Assembly: GCA_934122215.1 (NCBI GenBank)
Contig: CAKOWF010000051.1
Coordinates: 1 to 5,979 of the forward strand
Source of the DNA: an uncultured Bacilli bacterium
GTDB taxonomy: Bacteria > Bacillota_I > Bacilli_A > RF39 > UBA660
Direction of reading: 5' to 3'
DNA length: 5,979 nt
Shown: one piece after another, positions 1 to 4,943 of the stretch
Layout of the letters: every line of letters starts with the position of its first letter
Numbering within the stretch: position 1 is the stretch's first letter
The notes under the pieces: generated by a model
Databases searched by the model: none
What the model saw: the letters and a program-made list of their open reading frames with translations, nothing else
What the model was told of the DNA's origin: nothing
Made by a program: the position numbers and the translations under genes

Positions 1-240
1 AATTGGATAACAAAAGAAAAAGATGAAGAAATGATAAAAAACACACAGTTAAGAAGAGCAAAGGAAGATGGAATATCTCAAGGTATATCACAAGGGATAA
101 CACAGGGAATACATCAAGGAATCGATGTCGGTAAAAAAGAACTAGTAAAGAAAATGTTACAAAATGGAGTTTCAATAAATGAAATATCTAGAATTACTGA
201 TATATCTTTGGATGAAATTAATATATTAATTAATAATTAA
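1..240 (+). CDS. C-terminal end of an Rpn / PD-(D/E)XK nuclease family putative transposase (5' truncated by window edge)
   Basis: The frame is open from base 1, so this is the last 79 codons of a longer gene; the ATG at 31 is internal rather than a true start. The visible tail has three parts. A charged segment is followed by repeated Gly-Ile-x-Gln tetrapeptides (codons 24-39) and a basic stretch around GKKELVKKML. It ends in a short helix-turn-helix-like piece (NGVSINEISRITDISLDEI). This arrangement is typical of the C-termini of Rpn (recombination-promoting nuclease, 'PD-(D/E)XK nuclease family transposase') proteins, which occur in many copies in gut Bacillota. The catalytic nuclease domain lies upstream and cannot be seen, so activity cannot be judged. 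The gene ends in TAA followed at once by a second TAA and a hairpin terminator. The family call rests on tail architecture only. Confidence 0.72.
   Translation, partial: NWITKEKDEEMIKNTQLRRAKEDGISQGISQGITQGIHQGIDVGKKELVKKMLQNGVSINEISRITDISLDEINILINN
70..117 (+). repeat. Four 12-nt in-frame repeats encoding Gly-Ile-x-Gln
   Basis: Four consecutive 12-base units (GGn ATA nnn CAR) encode GISQ, GISQ, GITQ and GIHQ; a decayed fifth unit (GGA ATC GAT) begins at 118. Third-position differences show the units are diverged and not freshly duplicated. Repeats of this kind (GIxxG, EGxxQG) are common in the linker tail of Rpn-family proteins and can vary in number by slippage. Confidence 0.8.
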
Positions 241-241
241 T

Positions 242-267
242 AAGAAAGTAAAAAACTTTCTTTTTTT
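242..267 (+). terminator. Intrinsic terminator after the Rpn-family gene
   Basis: An 8-bp stem, AAGAAAGT (242-249) with ACTTTCTT (255-262), closes a five-A loop and runs into a T tract to 267. The stem has only two G-C pairs, so it is weak on its own. Its position directly after the stop codon and the seven-T run (261-267) support termination. Because of the A-rich 5' arm it has no equally good T tract for the reverse direction. Confidence 0.65.
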
Positions 268-296
268 CGACAAAAAAAGACATATGAAAATACTAA
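267..296 (+). promoter_or_regulatory. Weak candidate promoter for the SPOR-like/radC/mreCD gene run
   Basis: TCGACA (267-272) resembles a -35 box, and the A+T-rich TACTAAAAT beginning at 291 could supply a -10 at 16-18 bases spacing. No -10 hexamer is close to consensus, and the start site would fall almost on the ribosome binding site (GGTGAT, 306-311). A promoter is expected here because a terminator lies just upstream. The exact boxes are uncertain. Confidence 0.3.
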
Positions 297-314
297 AATG
301 GTATTGGTGATATT

Positions 315-740
315 ATGAAAAACACAATTATATCAATTTTTATATGTTTAATTATTGGACTAGCTTTATCTTTTTCTTTGTTTAAACAATATGAAAAACC
401 AGTAGGAAAAGAAGTTCAAACTGTATATTTTTTACAAATATCAGTATATTCAGATATAGATACCTTAAATAAAAATATAAATATAAATCAATATATTTAT
501 AGTGAAGAAAAAGATGGTGTTCATGTATATGTAGCAATTACAAAGGATAATAAAGACTTACTAGAAGAATTTTTCCAAAATAAAGGATATCAAGTATATA
601 CAAAAGAGGTAACGATGTATAATGAAGAATTTTTAAAAGAACTAGAAAGTGCTGATATGTTATTAAAACAGGTAACTGATGAAAAAAGTATAATGGCAAT
701 AATAAGACAAGTGTTAGAAAAATATGAGGTAACAAAATGA
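315..740 (+). CDS. Membrane-anchored small SPOR-like protein, possible SpoIIB counterpart
   Basis: This 141-residue protein has a short cytoplasmic start, one membrane segment (about residues 4-24), and an extracytoplasmic part. Residues about 38-97 read like a SPOR fold: a strand with YFLQISVYS, a helix, a second strand (VHVYVAIT), a helix with DLLEEFFQNKGY, and a closing strand QVYTKEV. SPOR domains bind glycan strands stripped of stem peptides at division septa. In Bacillus subtilis the SPOR-domain protein SpoIIB, which helps septal peptidoglycan thinning and engulfment, is encoded just upstream of maf-radC, so position supports a reduced SpoIIB-like role. B. subtilis SpoIIB is much longer (about 330 residues). 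The start is set by GGTGAT at 306-311. The stop overlaps the radC start (ATGA). The membrane topology is clear; the SPOR call is moderate and the SpoIIB link is inferred from synteny. Confidence 0.6.
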   Translation: MKNTIISIFICLIIGLALSFSLFKQYEKPVGKEVQTVYFLQISVYSDIDTLNKNININQYIYSEEKDGVHVYVAITKDNKDLLEEFFQNKGYQVYTKEVTMYNEEFLKELESADMLLKQVTDEKSIMAIIRQVLEKYEVTK

Positions 741-1411
741 GTACTATAAAAGAATTGATTGAAGAAGAGAGGCCAATAGAAAGGTTTTTAAGAGTAGGGA
801 AAAATGTTAGTAATGAAGAATTACTTGCCATTCTTATAAATCATGGAATGAAAAATAAATCTAGCAAGGATTTAGCAATTAATATATTAGAAAAATTAGA
901 CAAAATAGAAGATTTAAAAAATATAACATATGAAGAATTAATAAAAATAGATGGAATAGGTACTAAGAAAGCAGTAACTATATTAGCTGCTTTAGAACTT
1001 GGTAATAGAGTAATCAATAACAGAAAATTAGAACTGAAAGAAAAAATGACAGATCCAAATATTCTTTATGAACATTATAAAGTAGTATTAGAAAACTGTT
1101 ATCAGGAACATTTTTACTGTATATATTTAGATAATCAAAAAAGAATAATAAAAGAAAAGTTACTTTTTGTTGGAACAATAAATTATAGTATAGTACATCC
1201 AAGAGAAATATTTAAAGAGGCATATACTTTATCAGCAACTTCTATAATATGTATACACAATCATCCATCTTTAGATATAACGCCAAGTAAAGAAGACAAA
1301 ATACTAACACAAAACCTAAAAGAAGTAGGAAATATATTAGGTATACCTATAATAGATCACATAATTATAGGAGACGGATACTATAGTTTTTTTGAAAATG
1401 GTGAATTATGA
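737..1411 (+). CDS. radC: RadC family JAB1/MPN-domain protein
   Basis: This 224-residue protein has the usual RadC length and layout. An N-terminal helical part contains a helix-hairpin-helix-like motif (IDGIGTKKAV, residues 71-80). A C-terminal JAMM/MPN metalloprotease-like domain follows (about 102-224). The zinc-binding signature HxHx7SxxD is complete: H174, H176, S184 and D187, with a plausible upstream acidic residue at E124. Despite the name, RadC has no settled role in DNA repair; family members are tied to recombination or competence in some species, and the biochemical function is unknown. Placement directly before mreC is the classic Bacillota arrangement, though maf (before) and mreB (after) are not here. 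The start overlaps the previous stop by 4 nt and is preceded by GAGGT (726-730). The family call is firm. Confidence 0.95.
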   Translation: MSTIKELIEEERPIERFLRVGKNVSNEELLAILINHGMKNKSSKDLAINILEKLDKIEDLKNITYEELIKIDGIGTKKAVTILAALELGNRVINNRKLELKEKMTDPNILYEHYKVVLENCYQEHFYCIYLDNQKRIIKEKLLFVGTINYSIVHPREIFKEAYTLSATSIICIHNHPSLDITPSKEDKILTQNLKEVGNILGIPIIDHIIIGDGYYSFFENGEL

Positions 1412-2193
1412 AAAAAGAATTAAAAAAATACAAATATTTAATAATTGTAATAGTAATATTACTATGTTTAACATTACTTAGTATAACCCTAAAAAGAAAA
1501 GAAACAACATCACTAGAAGGCAATATTAAAGATATGGGATTAACAATAATTAAAATATTATATGAACCAATAAAAAATATCAAAAATAAAACTAAAGAAT
1601 ATGAAAAATTAAAAAACATAGAAATAGAATATAATCTAAATAAAACTATAATAGAAGAACAAAAGAAAACTATAGAAAATTTAAAACAATTAACGCAAAT
1701 AAATTATACATTAGAAGATTATAAAGAAATAAATTCTAGTGTAATAAAAAGAAATTTAGATACATTTTATATGAATATTACTTTAGATAAAGGTGAGTTA
1801 AATGGGGTAAAAAAAGATTCAGCAGTTGTAAATAAAGATGGAATGGTAGGAATAGTTACGAATGTAACAAGTAATACAAGTACAGTAAAATTATTAACAA
1901 ATTTAAAATTATCAGTGAAAATAATCTCAGGTGAAAAAGAAATATATGGTATTTTAAATAAATATGAAGATAACTTATATGTAATAGAAGGTATAAGTGA
2001 AAACACATTAGTAGAAAGTGGTATGGAAGTATTAACAACAGGACTTGGTAATAATATTCCAGCAGGTATTAAAATAGGAACAGTATTAAAAGAAGAAAAG
2101 GATCACTTTGATTTAAATAGAACAATATATGTAAAACCTATAGTAAATTTTAATGATATAAATTATGTAAAAATATTGAGTAAAAATATATGA
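1408..2193 (+). CDS. mreC: Rod shape-determining protein MreC
   Basis: This 261-residue protein has the standard MreC plan: a basic N-terminus, one membrane segment (residues 9-27), a coiled coil (about 55-97), and an extracytoplasmic beta-rich domain (about 105-260). Hallmarks are DKGELNGVKKDSAVVN followed by DGMVGIV (127-150), and TTGLGNNIPAGIKIGTV (210-226), the typical C-terminal signature of the family. MreC works with MreD, RodA and class B PBPs in the elongasome, where it activates lateral wall synthesis. The gene overlaps radC by 4 nt at its start (GGTG at 1400-1403 as ribosome binding site) and mreD by 4 nt at its end, so translation of the three is likely coupled. No mreB lies between radC and mreC, unlike Bacillus. 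Confidence 0.95.
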   Translation: MKKELKKYKYLIIVIVILLCLTLLSITLKRKETTSLEGNIKDMGLTIIKILYEPIKNIKNKTKEYEKLKNIEIEYNLNKTIIEEQKKTIENLKQLTQINYTLEDYKEINSSVIKRNLDTFYMNITLDKGELNGVKKDSAVVNKDGMVGIVTNVTSNTSTVKLLTNLKLSVKIISGEKEIYGILNKYEDNLYVIEGISENTLVESGMEVLTTGLGNNIPAGIKIGTVLKEEKDHFDLNRTIYVKPIVNFNDINYVKILSKNI

Positions 2194-2567
2194 TAACAAC
2201 ATTTATTTTAGAGGGAATAATTAGTAACTATATTACTATAGATTTAATAATATTTTATTTTTACTTCAAAAAAAATAAATATCCATTTTTAATAGGAATA
2301 TTATATGACATTATATATACAGATACTTTACTATTACATGCTTTTATATTTATAATAATATCATTTCTAATAAATAAGATAAGAGATAAAAATTATTTAT
2401 ATTTTACATTTATAATTTTAATATATCATATATTAAAATATACAATTTTATTGTTAATAAATCCATTTAGTATATATAGTCTAATAATGCTTGTAAGAAA
2501 TATAATAATTAATATTATGATATATATATTAATATTTAATTTGAATAAAAAAATTTTAAATACATAA
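2190..2567 (+). CDS. mreD: Rod shape-determining protein MreD
   Basis: This 125-residue, almost wholly hydrophobic protein has about four to five membrane segments. The sequence GILYDIIYTDTLLLHAF (residues 36-52) matches the conserved MreD core, in which Gly and Asp within a membrane segment are followed by a hydrophobic turn. Position directly after mreC, with a 4-nt ATGA overlap, supports the call. MreD binds MreC and tunes activation of the elongation wall synthases. It is shorter than typical MreD (about 160-175 residues). No Shine-Dalgarno sequence is visible before 2190, so initiation probably depends on ribosomes finishing mreC. The codons are extremely A+T rich (Ile, Leu, Phe, Asn), as expected for a membrane protein in this genome. 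Confidence 0.88.
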   Translation: MITTFILEGIISNYITIDLIIFYFYFKKNKYPFLIGILYDIIYTDTLLLHAFIFIIISFLINKIRDKNYLYFTFIILIYHILKYTILLLINPFSIYSLIMLVRNIIINIMIYILIFNLNKKILNT

Positions 2568-2570
2568 AAT
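2543..2570 (+). promoter_or_regulatory. Candidate sigma-E-type promoter ahead of spoIVFA
   Basis: GAATAAA (2543-2549) fits the KMATA core of the Bacillus sigma-E -35 element. CATAAAAT (2563-2570) is close to the sigma-E -10 (CATACAMT). The gap is 13 bases, within the usual range. In B. subtilis spoIVFAB is transcribed by sigma-E in the mother cell, so the position is meaningful. Against it, the stretch is almost pure A+T, chance matches are likely, and the transcript would start only about 9 bases before the ATG, at the ribosome binding site itself. Confidence 0.3.
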
Positions 2571-2585
2571 CTACTAGGTGATTAT

Positions 2586-3161
2586 ATGTCAGTAGAAGAA
2601 TATTTAAAAAGCAAGAAAAAAGTTGTACAAGTTAGTAATTCATATAAATTCTTAATTAAATTTATGATAACAATATTACTTACAATTACCAGTTTAATTA
2701 CATTAAAAATTAAACCAGATTTAAAACCTACTTTTTATAAATATGTATTTGATGATAGAATATCATTTATTCAAATAAAAAGTACATATGAAAAATATTT
2801 AAAAGATGTAATACCATTTAAAAATTTAATAAAAGAACAATCTGTATTTAATGAAAAAATAACATATAGTGATATAAACAAATATAAAGATGGTTTTTCA
2901 TTAGAAGTATCATCATCTTATTTAGTACCAATTTTAAATAGTGGAATGGTAATATATACAGGAGAAAAAGAAGATTATGGATTAACTGTTATAATAGAAC
3001 AAGTAGATGGCTTAGAAGTTTGGTATTCAAATTTAAAAAATTACAATGTTAAATTATATGATTATGTAGAAAAGGGAAATTTACTAGGAGAAGTAGATAA
3101 TAATTTATACATTGTAATAAAAAAAGATGGTAAATATTTAGATTATGAAGAAGTATTTTAA
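2586..3161 (+). CDS. spoIVFA: SpoIVFA-like membrane protein with inactive LytM (M23-fold) domain
   Basis: SpoIVFA anchors and holds in check the SpoIVFB protease in the outer forespore membrane until the SpoIVB signal arrives. This 191-residue protein has a cytoplasmic N-terminus, one membrane segment (about 21-41), a linker, and a C-terminal LytM/M23-type beta domain (about 108-191). The fold is recognisable from GMVIYTGEKEDYG, the strand TVIIEQVDG, EVWYSNL, and VKLYDYVEKGNLLG. In active M23 enzymes the last metal ligands lie in HxH; here the matching place reads NLYIVI, and the usual His before the Tyr-x-x-Leu strand is a Gln, so the domain should be non-catalytic, as in Bacillus SpoIVFA. 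AGGTG (2576-2580) precedes the start, 18 nt after mreD. The end overlaps spoIVFB by 17 nt, which strongly supports the identity. A generic M23-family septal protein is the main alternative. Confidence 0.82.
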   Translation: MSVEEYLKSKKKVVQVSNSYKFLIKFMITILLTITSLITLKIKPDLKPTFYKYVFDDRISFIQIKSTYEKYLKDVIPFKNLIKEQSVFNEKITYSDINKYKDGFSLEVSSSYLVPILNSGMVIYTGEKEDYGLTVIIEQVDGLEVWYSNLKNYNVKLYDYVEKGNLLGEVDNNLYIVIKKDGKYLDYEEVF

Positions 3162-3879
3162 AATTCATCCACTTACTTTATTAACAACATTTATTATATT
3201 ACTATGTGGATATTTTAAACATTACATAATAATGATGTTAATAATTTTTATTCATGAAATAGGACATATTTTATTAGGATATATATTTAAATTTAAAATA
3301 ATAAAAATAGTAATACTTCCTTTTGGGTGTATTACTTATTTTAAAACAGAACTAAATACTAAAACATATAAGGAACTAATTGTAGCTATTTCAGGACCAA
3401 TTTTTCAAATAATAGGCAGTATTATTTTATATACAATAACCCAAAATGATCTAGTGCTATTCTTTAATAAAATAATACTTATATTAAATCTAATACCTAT
3501 TATTCCATTAGATGGTTCTAAAATAATAGAGTCAATTTTGTTTAAAATATGTTCATATTATAATACTTTAAAAATAAATGAAATAATATCGATTATAACA
3601 ATATTTATAGTAACTATATATATAATATTTAATTTTAACTTTTTAGTTATTATATGGATTATTCTATTAATAATAGAAAATTTAAAAAATCATGAATTAA
3701 TTAAATATAAATTCTATATATTTCTACAAGAGAGATATAATAATTATTATTCATTACCATATTTATATATAAATGAAATAAACATAAAAAAAATAAAAAA
3801 AGATTATAAAACAATCTTCAAAAATAATACTAATTACGTATTAGAACGAGATCTAATAAAAACCTATCTTTTTAAATAG
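3145..3879 (+). CDS. spoIVFB: SpoIVFB, site-2-protease family (M50B) intramembrane metalloprotease
   Basis: SpoIVFB cuts pro-sigma-K within the mother-cell engulfing membrane to release late sporulation sigma-K. This 244-residue protein begins like Bacillus SpoIVFB, with KIHP followed by hydrophobic segments. It carries the zinc motif HEIGH (H37, E38, H41) in a membrane helix, then a LPFG turn (58-61). The third zinc ligand is in N115-LIPIIP-LDG, with D123. AISGP (81-85) also matches the family. About six membrane segments lie before residue 180. The C-terminal part (about 185-244) is short: the CBS domain that senses ATP in Bacillus SpoIVFB (about 288 residues) is reduced or missing. The start lies inside spoIVFA with only a distant, weak GATGG (3126-3130), so translation is probably coupled to spoIVFA, which would keep protease and inhibitor in balance. 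Confidence 0.92.
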   Translation: MKKYFKIHPLTLLTTFIILLCGYFKHYIIMMLIIFIHEIGHILLGYIFKFKIIKIVILPFGCITYFKTELNTKTYKELIVAISGPIFQIIGSIILYTITQNDLVLFFNKIILILNLIPIIPLDGSKIIESILFKICSYYNTLKINEIISIITIFIVTIYIIFNFNFLVIIWIILLIIENLKNHELIKYKFYIFLQERYNNYYSLPYLYINEINIKKIKKDYKTIFKNNTNYVLERDLIKTYLFK

Positions 3880-3897
3880 TTTTATGCTATCAATCAT

Positions 3898-3926
3898 TTG
3901 ACAATACTTAAAATATATGGTAAAAT
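3898..3926 (+). promoter_or_regulatory. Strong sigma-A promoter of the rplU-prp-rpmA operon
   Basis: A perfect -35 TTGACA (3898-3903) lies 17 bases from TAAAAT (3921-3926), and TG at 3918-3919 adds an extended -10. Transcription should begin near 3932-3935, just before the structured leader. This fits a highly expressed ribosomal protein operon and separates it from the sporulation genes upstream. Confidence 0.88.
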
Positions 3927-3933
3927 CTATTAA

Positions 3934-4021
3934 TGTGTAGGGCCTCTAGCGCTACAACCACACAGAAAAGGTTTAAAAATTATTACCTTAATGGTGAGTC
4001 TTAGATTAAAAAGAAGGAGGT
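3934..4021 (+). promoter_or_regulatory. Structured 5' leader of rplU (ribosomal L21 leader type)
   Basis: The about 90-nt untranslated leader is much richer in G and C than its surroundings. A hairpin pairs GTAGGGC (3937-3943) with GCGCTAC (3949-3955), with one G-G mismatch and loop CTCTA. Flanking TGT (3934-3936) can pair with ACA (3962-3964). A second stem pairs AAGGT (3968-3972) with ACCTT (3985-3989). The Shine-Dalgarno sequence AAGGAGGT (4014-4021) follows. Conserved L21 leaders are known upstream of rplU in low-GC Gram-positives and are thought to let L21 repress its own operon. The position and the GGCCTCTAGCG-like core suggest that family, but a covariance search is needed to confirm membership. 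Confidence 0.65.
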
Positions 4022-4025
4022 AAAT

Positions 4026-4328
4026 ATGAAAGCAATTATCGTAACAGGTGGTAAACAATACTACGTTGAAGAAGGTAGTGTTATTTATGTAGAAAAATTA
4101 GATGCTGAAGCTGGTAAAGATATTACAATCGATACAGTTTTAATGGCTAATGGAGTAGTTGGTACACCTTATGTTAAAGGAGCTAGCGTAACTGCTACTG
4201 TTGAAAAACATGGTAAAACTAAAAAAATTATTGTATATAAATACAATCAAAAGAAAAATTACCATAGAACTCAAGGACATCGTCAACCATATACAAAACT
4301 TGTTGTTAAAAAAATCAATGTAAAATAA
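4026..4328 (+). CDS. rplU: 50S ribosomal protein L21 (bL21)
   Basis: This 100-residue protein has the normal bL21 length. It starts with the classic MKAIIVTGGKQYYVEEG and ends with the family signature YHRTQGHRQPYTK (residues 79-91), a basic segment that contacts 23S rRNA. L21 is an early assembly protein of the large subunit, binding 23S rRNA next to L20. AAGGAGGT (4014-4021) is an excellent ribosome binding site, and the gene is read from the promoter at 3898 through a structured leader. Codon use is richer in GGT, GCT and GTT than in the neighbouring membrane genes, as expected for high expression. The stop overlaps the prp start by one base (TAATG). Confidence 0.99.
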   Translation: MKAIIVTGGKQYYVEEGSVIYVEKLDAEAGKDITIDTVLMANGVVGTPYVKGASVTATVEKHGKTKKIIVYKYNQKKNYHRTQGHRQPYTKLVVKKINVK

Positions 4329-4627
4329 TGATAAAGATACAAGTTAATAAAAACGATGAAATTGAAAATATTGTTATAAGTGGTCATTCTGGATATGATA
4401 CAGAAGGTCATGATATAGTGTGTGCTGGAGTAAGTTCTATTTCAACTACTACAGTAAATGCTATTATAAGTATAGATGATAAAGCTATTACATATAAGGT
4501 TGATAAAGGTTATTTGAAAATAATAATTAATAAACACAATGAAGTAATAGATAAACTTATAGATAACATGTTAAATTTATTAAAAGAAATGGAAGATAAA
4601 TATCCAAAATATATAAAAATAAACTAA
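4328..4627 (+). CDS. prp: Prp, cysteine protease that processes ribosomal protein L27
   Basis: Prp (YsxB family) removes the N-terminal extension of bL27 so that its flexible arm can reach the peptidyl-transferase centre. This 99-residue protein has the expected length. The catalytic pair stands out: His20 in the GHSGY motif (19-23) and Cys32 in IVCAGVSSI (30-38). The 12-residue separation is the same as His22/Cys34 of the Staphylococcus aureus enzyme. The gene sits between rplU and rpmA, its invariant place in Bacillota, and starts in the rplU stop (TAATG), so translation is coupled without its own clear ribosome binding site. Its substrate, an extended L27, is encoded next to it. Confidence 0.96.
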   Translation: MIKIQVNKNDEIENIVISGHSGYDTEGHDIVCAGVSSISTTTVNAIISIDDKAITYKVDKGYLKIIINKHNEVIDKLIDNMLNLLKEMEDKYPKYIKIN

Positions 4628-4638
4628 GGAGGTGCCTT
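4626..4638 (+). promoter_or_regulatory. rpmA ribosome binding site, fused to the prp stop codon
   Basis: AAGGAGGT (4626-4633) lies 7 bases before the rpmA ATG at 4640, and its first two bases are part of the prp TAA. This selects 4640 as the start rather than the ATG at 4646. AAGG (4626-4629) can also pair with CCTT (4635-4638), a small hairpin that could dampen initiation until ribosomes finishing prp arrive; this last point is inference. Confidence 0.7.
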
Positions 4639-4639
4639 T

Positions 4640-4930
4640 ATGAAAATGTTAAGTTTAGAATTACAATTATTTGCCCACAAAAAAGGACAAGGTTCAACTA
4701 AAAATGGTCGTGATTCTATTTCTAAAAGACTAGGAGCTAAAGCTGCTGATGGAGAATATGTAACAGGTGGTTCAATTCTTTATAGACAAAGAGGAACTAA
4801 AATATATCCAGGTACTAATGTTGGAATTGGTAGTGATGATACTCTATATGCTAAAGTTCCAGGTTATGTAAAATTTGAACGTTTAGGAAAAGATAAAAAA
4901 CAAGTGAGTATATATGAAACAAGAGCTTAA
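4640..4930 (+). CDS. rpmA: 50S ribosomal protein L27 (bL27) with cleavable N-terminal extension
   Basis: This 96-residue precursor shows the bL27 core HKKGQGSTKNGRDS (residues 13-26) after a 12-residue leader ending LELQLFA. By comparison with S. aureus (leader ending LNLQFFA), Prp should cut after Ala12, leaving His13 as the mature N-terminus. This extension is typical of Bacillota and absent in E. coli. Mature L27 reaches toward the peptidyl-transferase centre and steadies tRNA ends. Other family landmarks are GGSILYRQRGTKIYPG and the GIGSDDTLYAK strand. The ATG at 4646 would give a leader two residues shorter, but ribosome-binding-site spacing favours 4640. The stop codon sits in the loop edge of a terminator hairpin. 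Obg and spo0B, which often follow in Bacillota, are absent. Confidence 0.98.
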   Translation: MKMLSLELQLFAHKKGQGSTKNGRDSISKRLGAKAADGEYVTGGSILYRQRGTKIYPGTNVGIGSDDTLYAKVPGYVKFERLGKDKKQVSIYETRA

Positions 4931-4943
4931 CTCTTGTTTTAAT
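4917..4943 (+). terminator. Intrinsic terminator of the L21-L27 operon, overlapping the rpmA stop
   Basis: A perfect 9-bp stem pairs AAACAAGAG (4917-4925) with CTCTTGTTT (4931-4939) around the loop CTTAA, followed by a short T-rich tail. The rpmA TAA (4928-4930) lies within the loop, so the last L27 codons form the 5' arm of the stem. A ribosome reaching the stop would cover the stem, so termination must act on RNA polymerase ahead of it. Confidence 0.82.

Noticed and set aside
31..240. Reading the first gene as a complete 69-residue protein starting at the ATG at 31
   Set aside because: The frame is open to the window edge, no ribosome binding site precedes 31, and the content is a typical C-terminal tail of a longer Rpn-family protein.
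538..831. Open frame on the minus strand across the SPOR-like gene and radC start
   Set aside because: It lies antisense to two genes with recognisable domains and ribosome binding sites. Its hydrophobic Leu-rich translation is what A-rich coding sequence gives when read in reverse.
1365..1619. Minus-strand open frame opposite the radC-mreC junction
   Set aside because: It is fully antisense to well-supported genes, has no plausible ribosome binding site, and has a low-complexity translation typical of a shadow frame.
1767..2038. Two overlapping minus-strand open frames inside mreC
   Set aside because: Both mirror the conserved MreC beta domain. They overlap one another in different frames and show no family features.
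3859..3883. Possible hairpin AAAAC-c-TAT with ATAGTTTT at the end of spoIVFB
   Set aside because: The stem is nearly all A-T with a bulged C and only a short T run. It is too weak to call a terminator, although some stop before the rplU promoter is likely.
3948..3953. AGCGCT palindrome in the rplU leader as a protein operator
   Set aside because: It lies in transcribed leader RNA and is better explained as part of the 3937-3955 hairpin.
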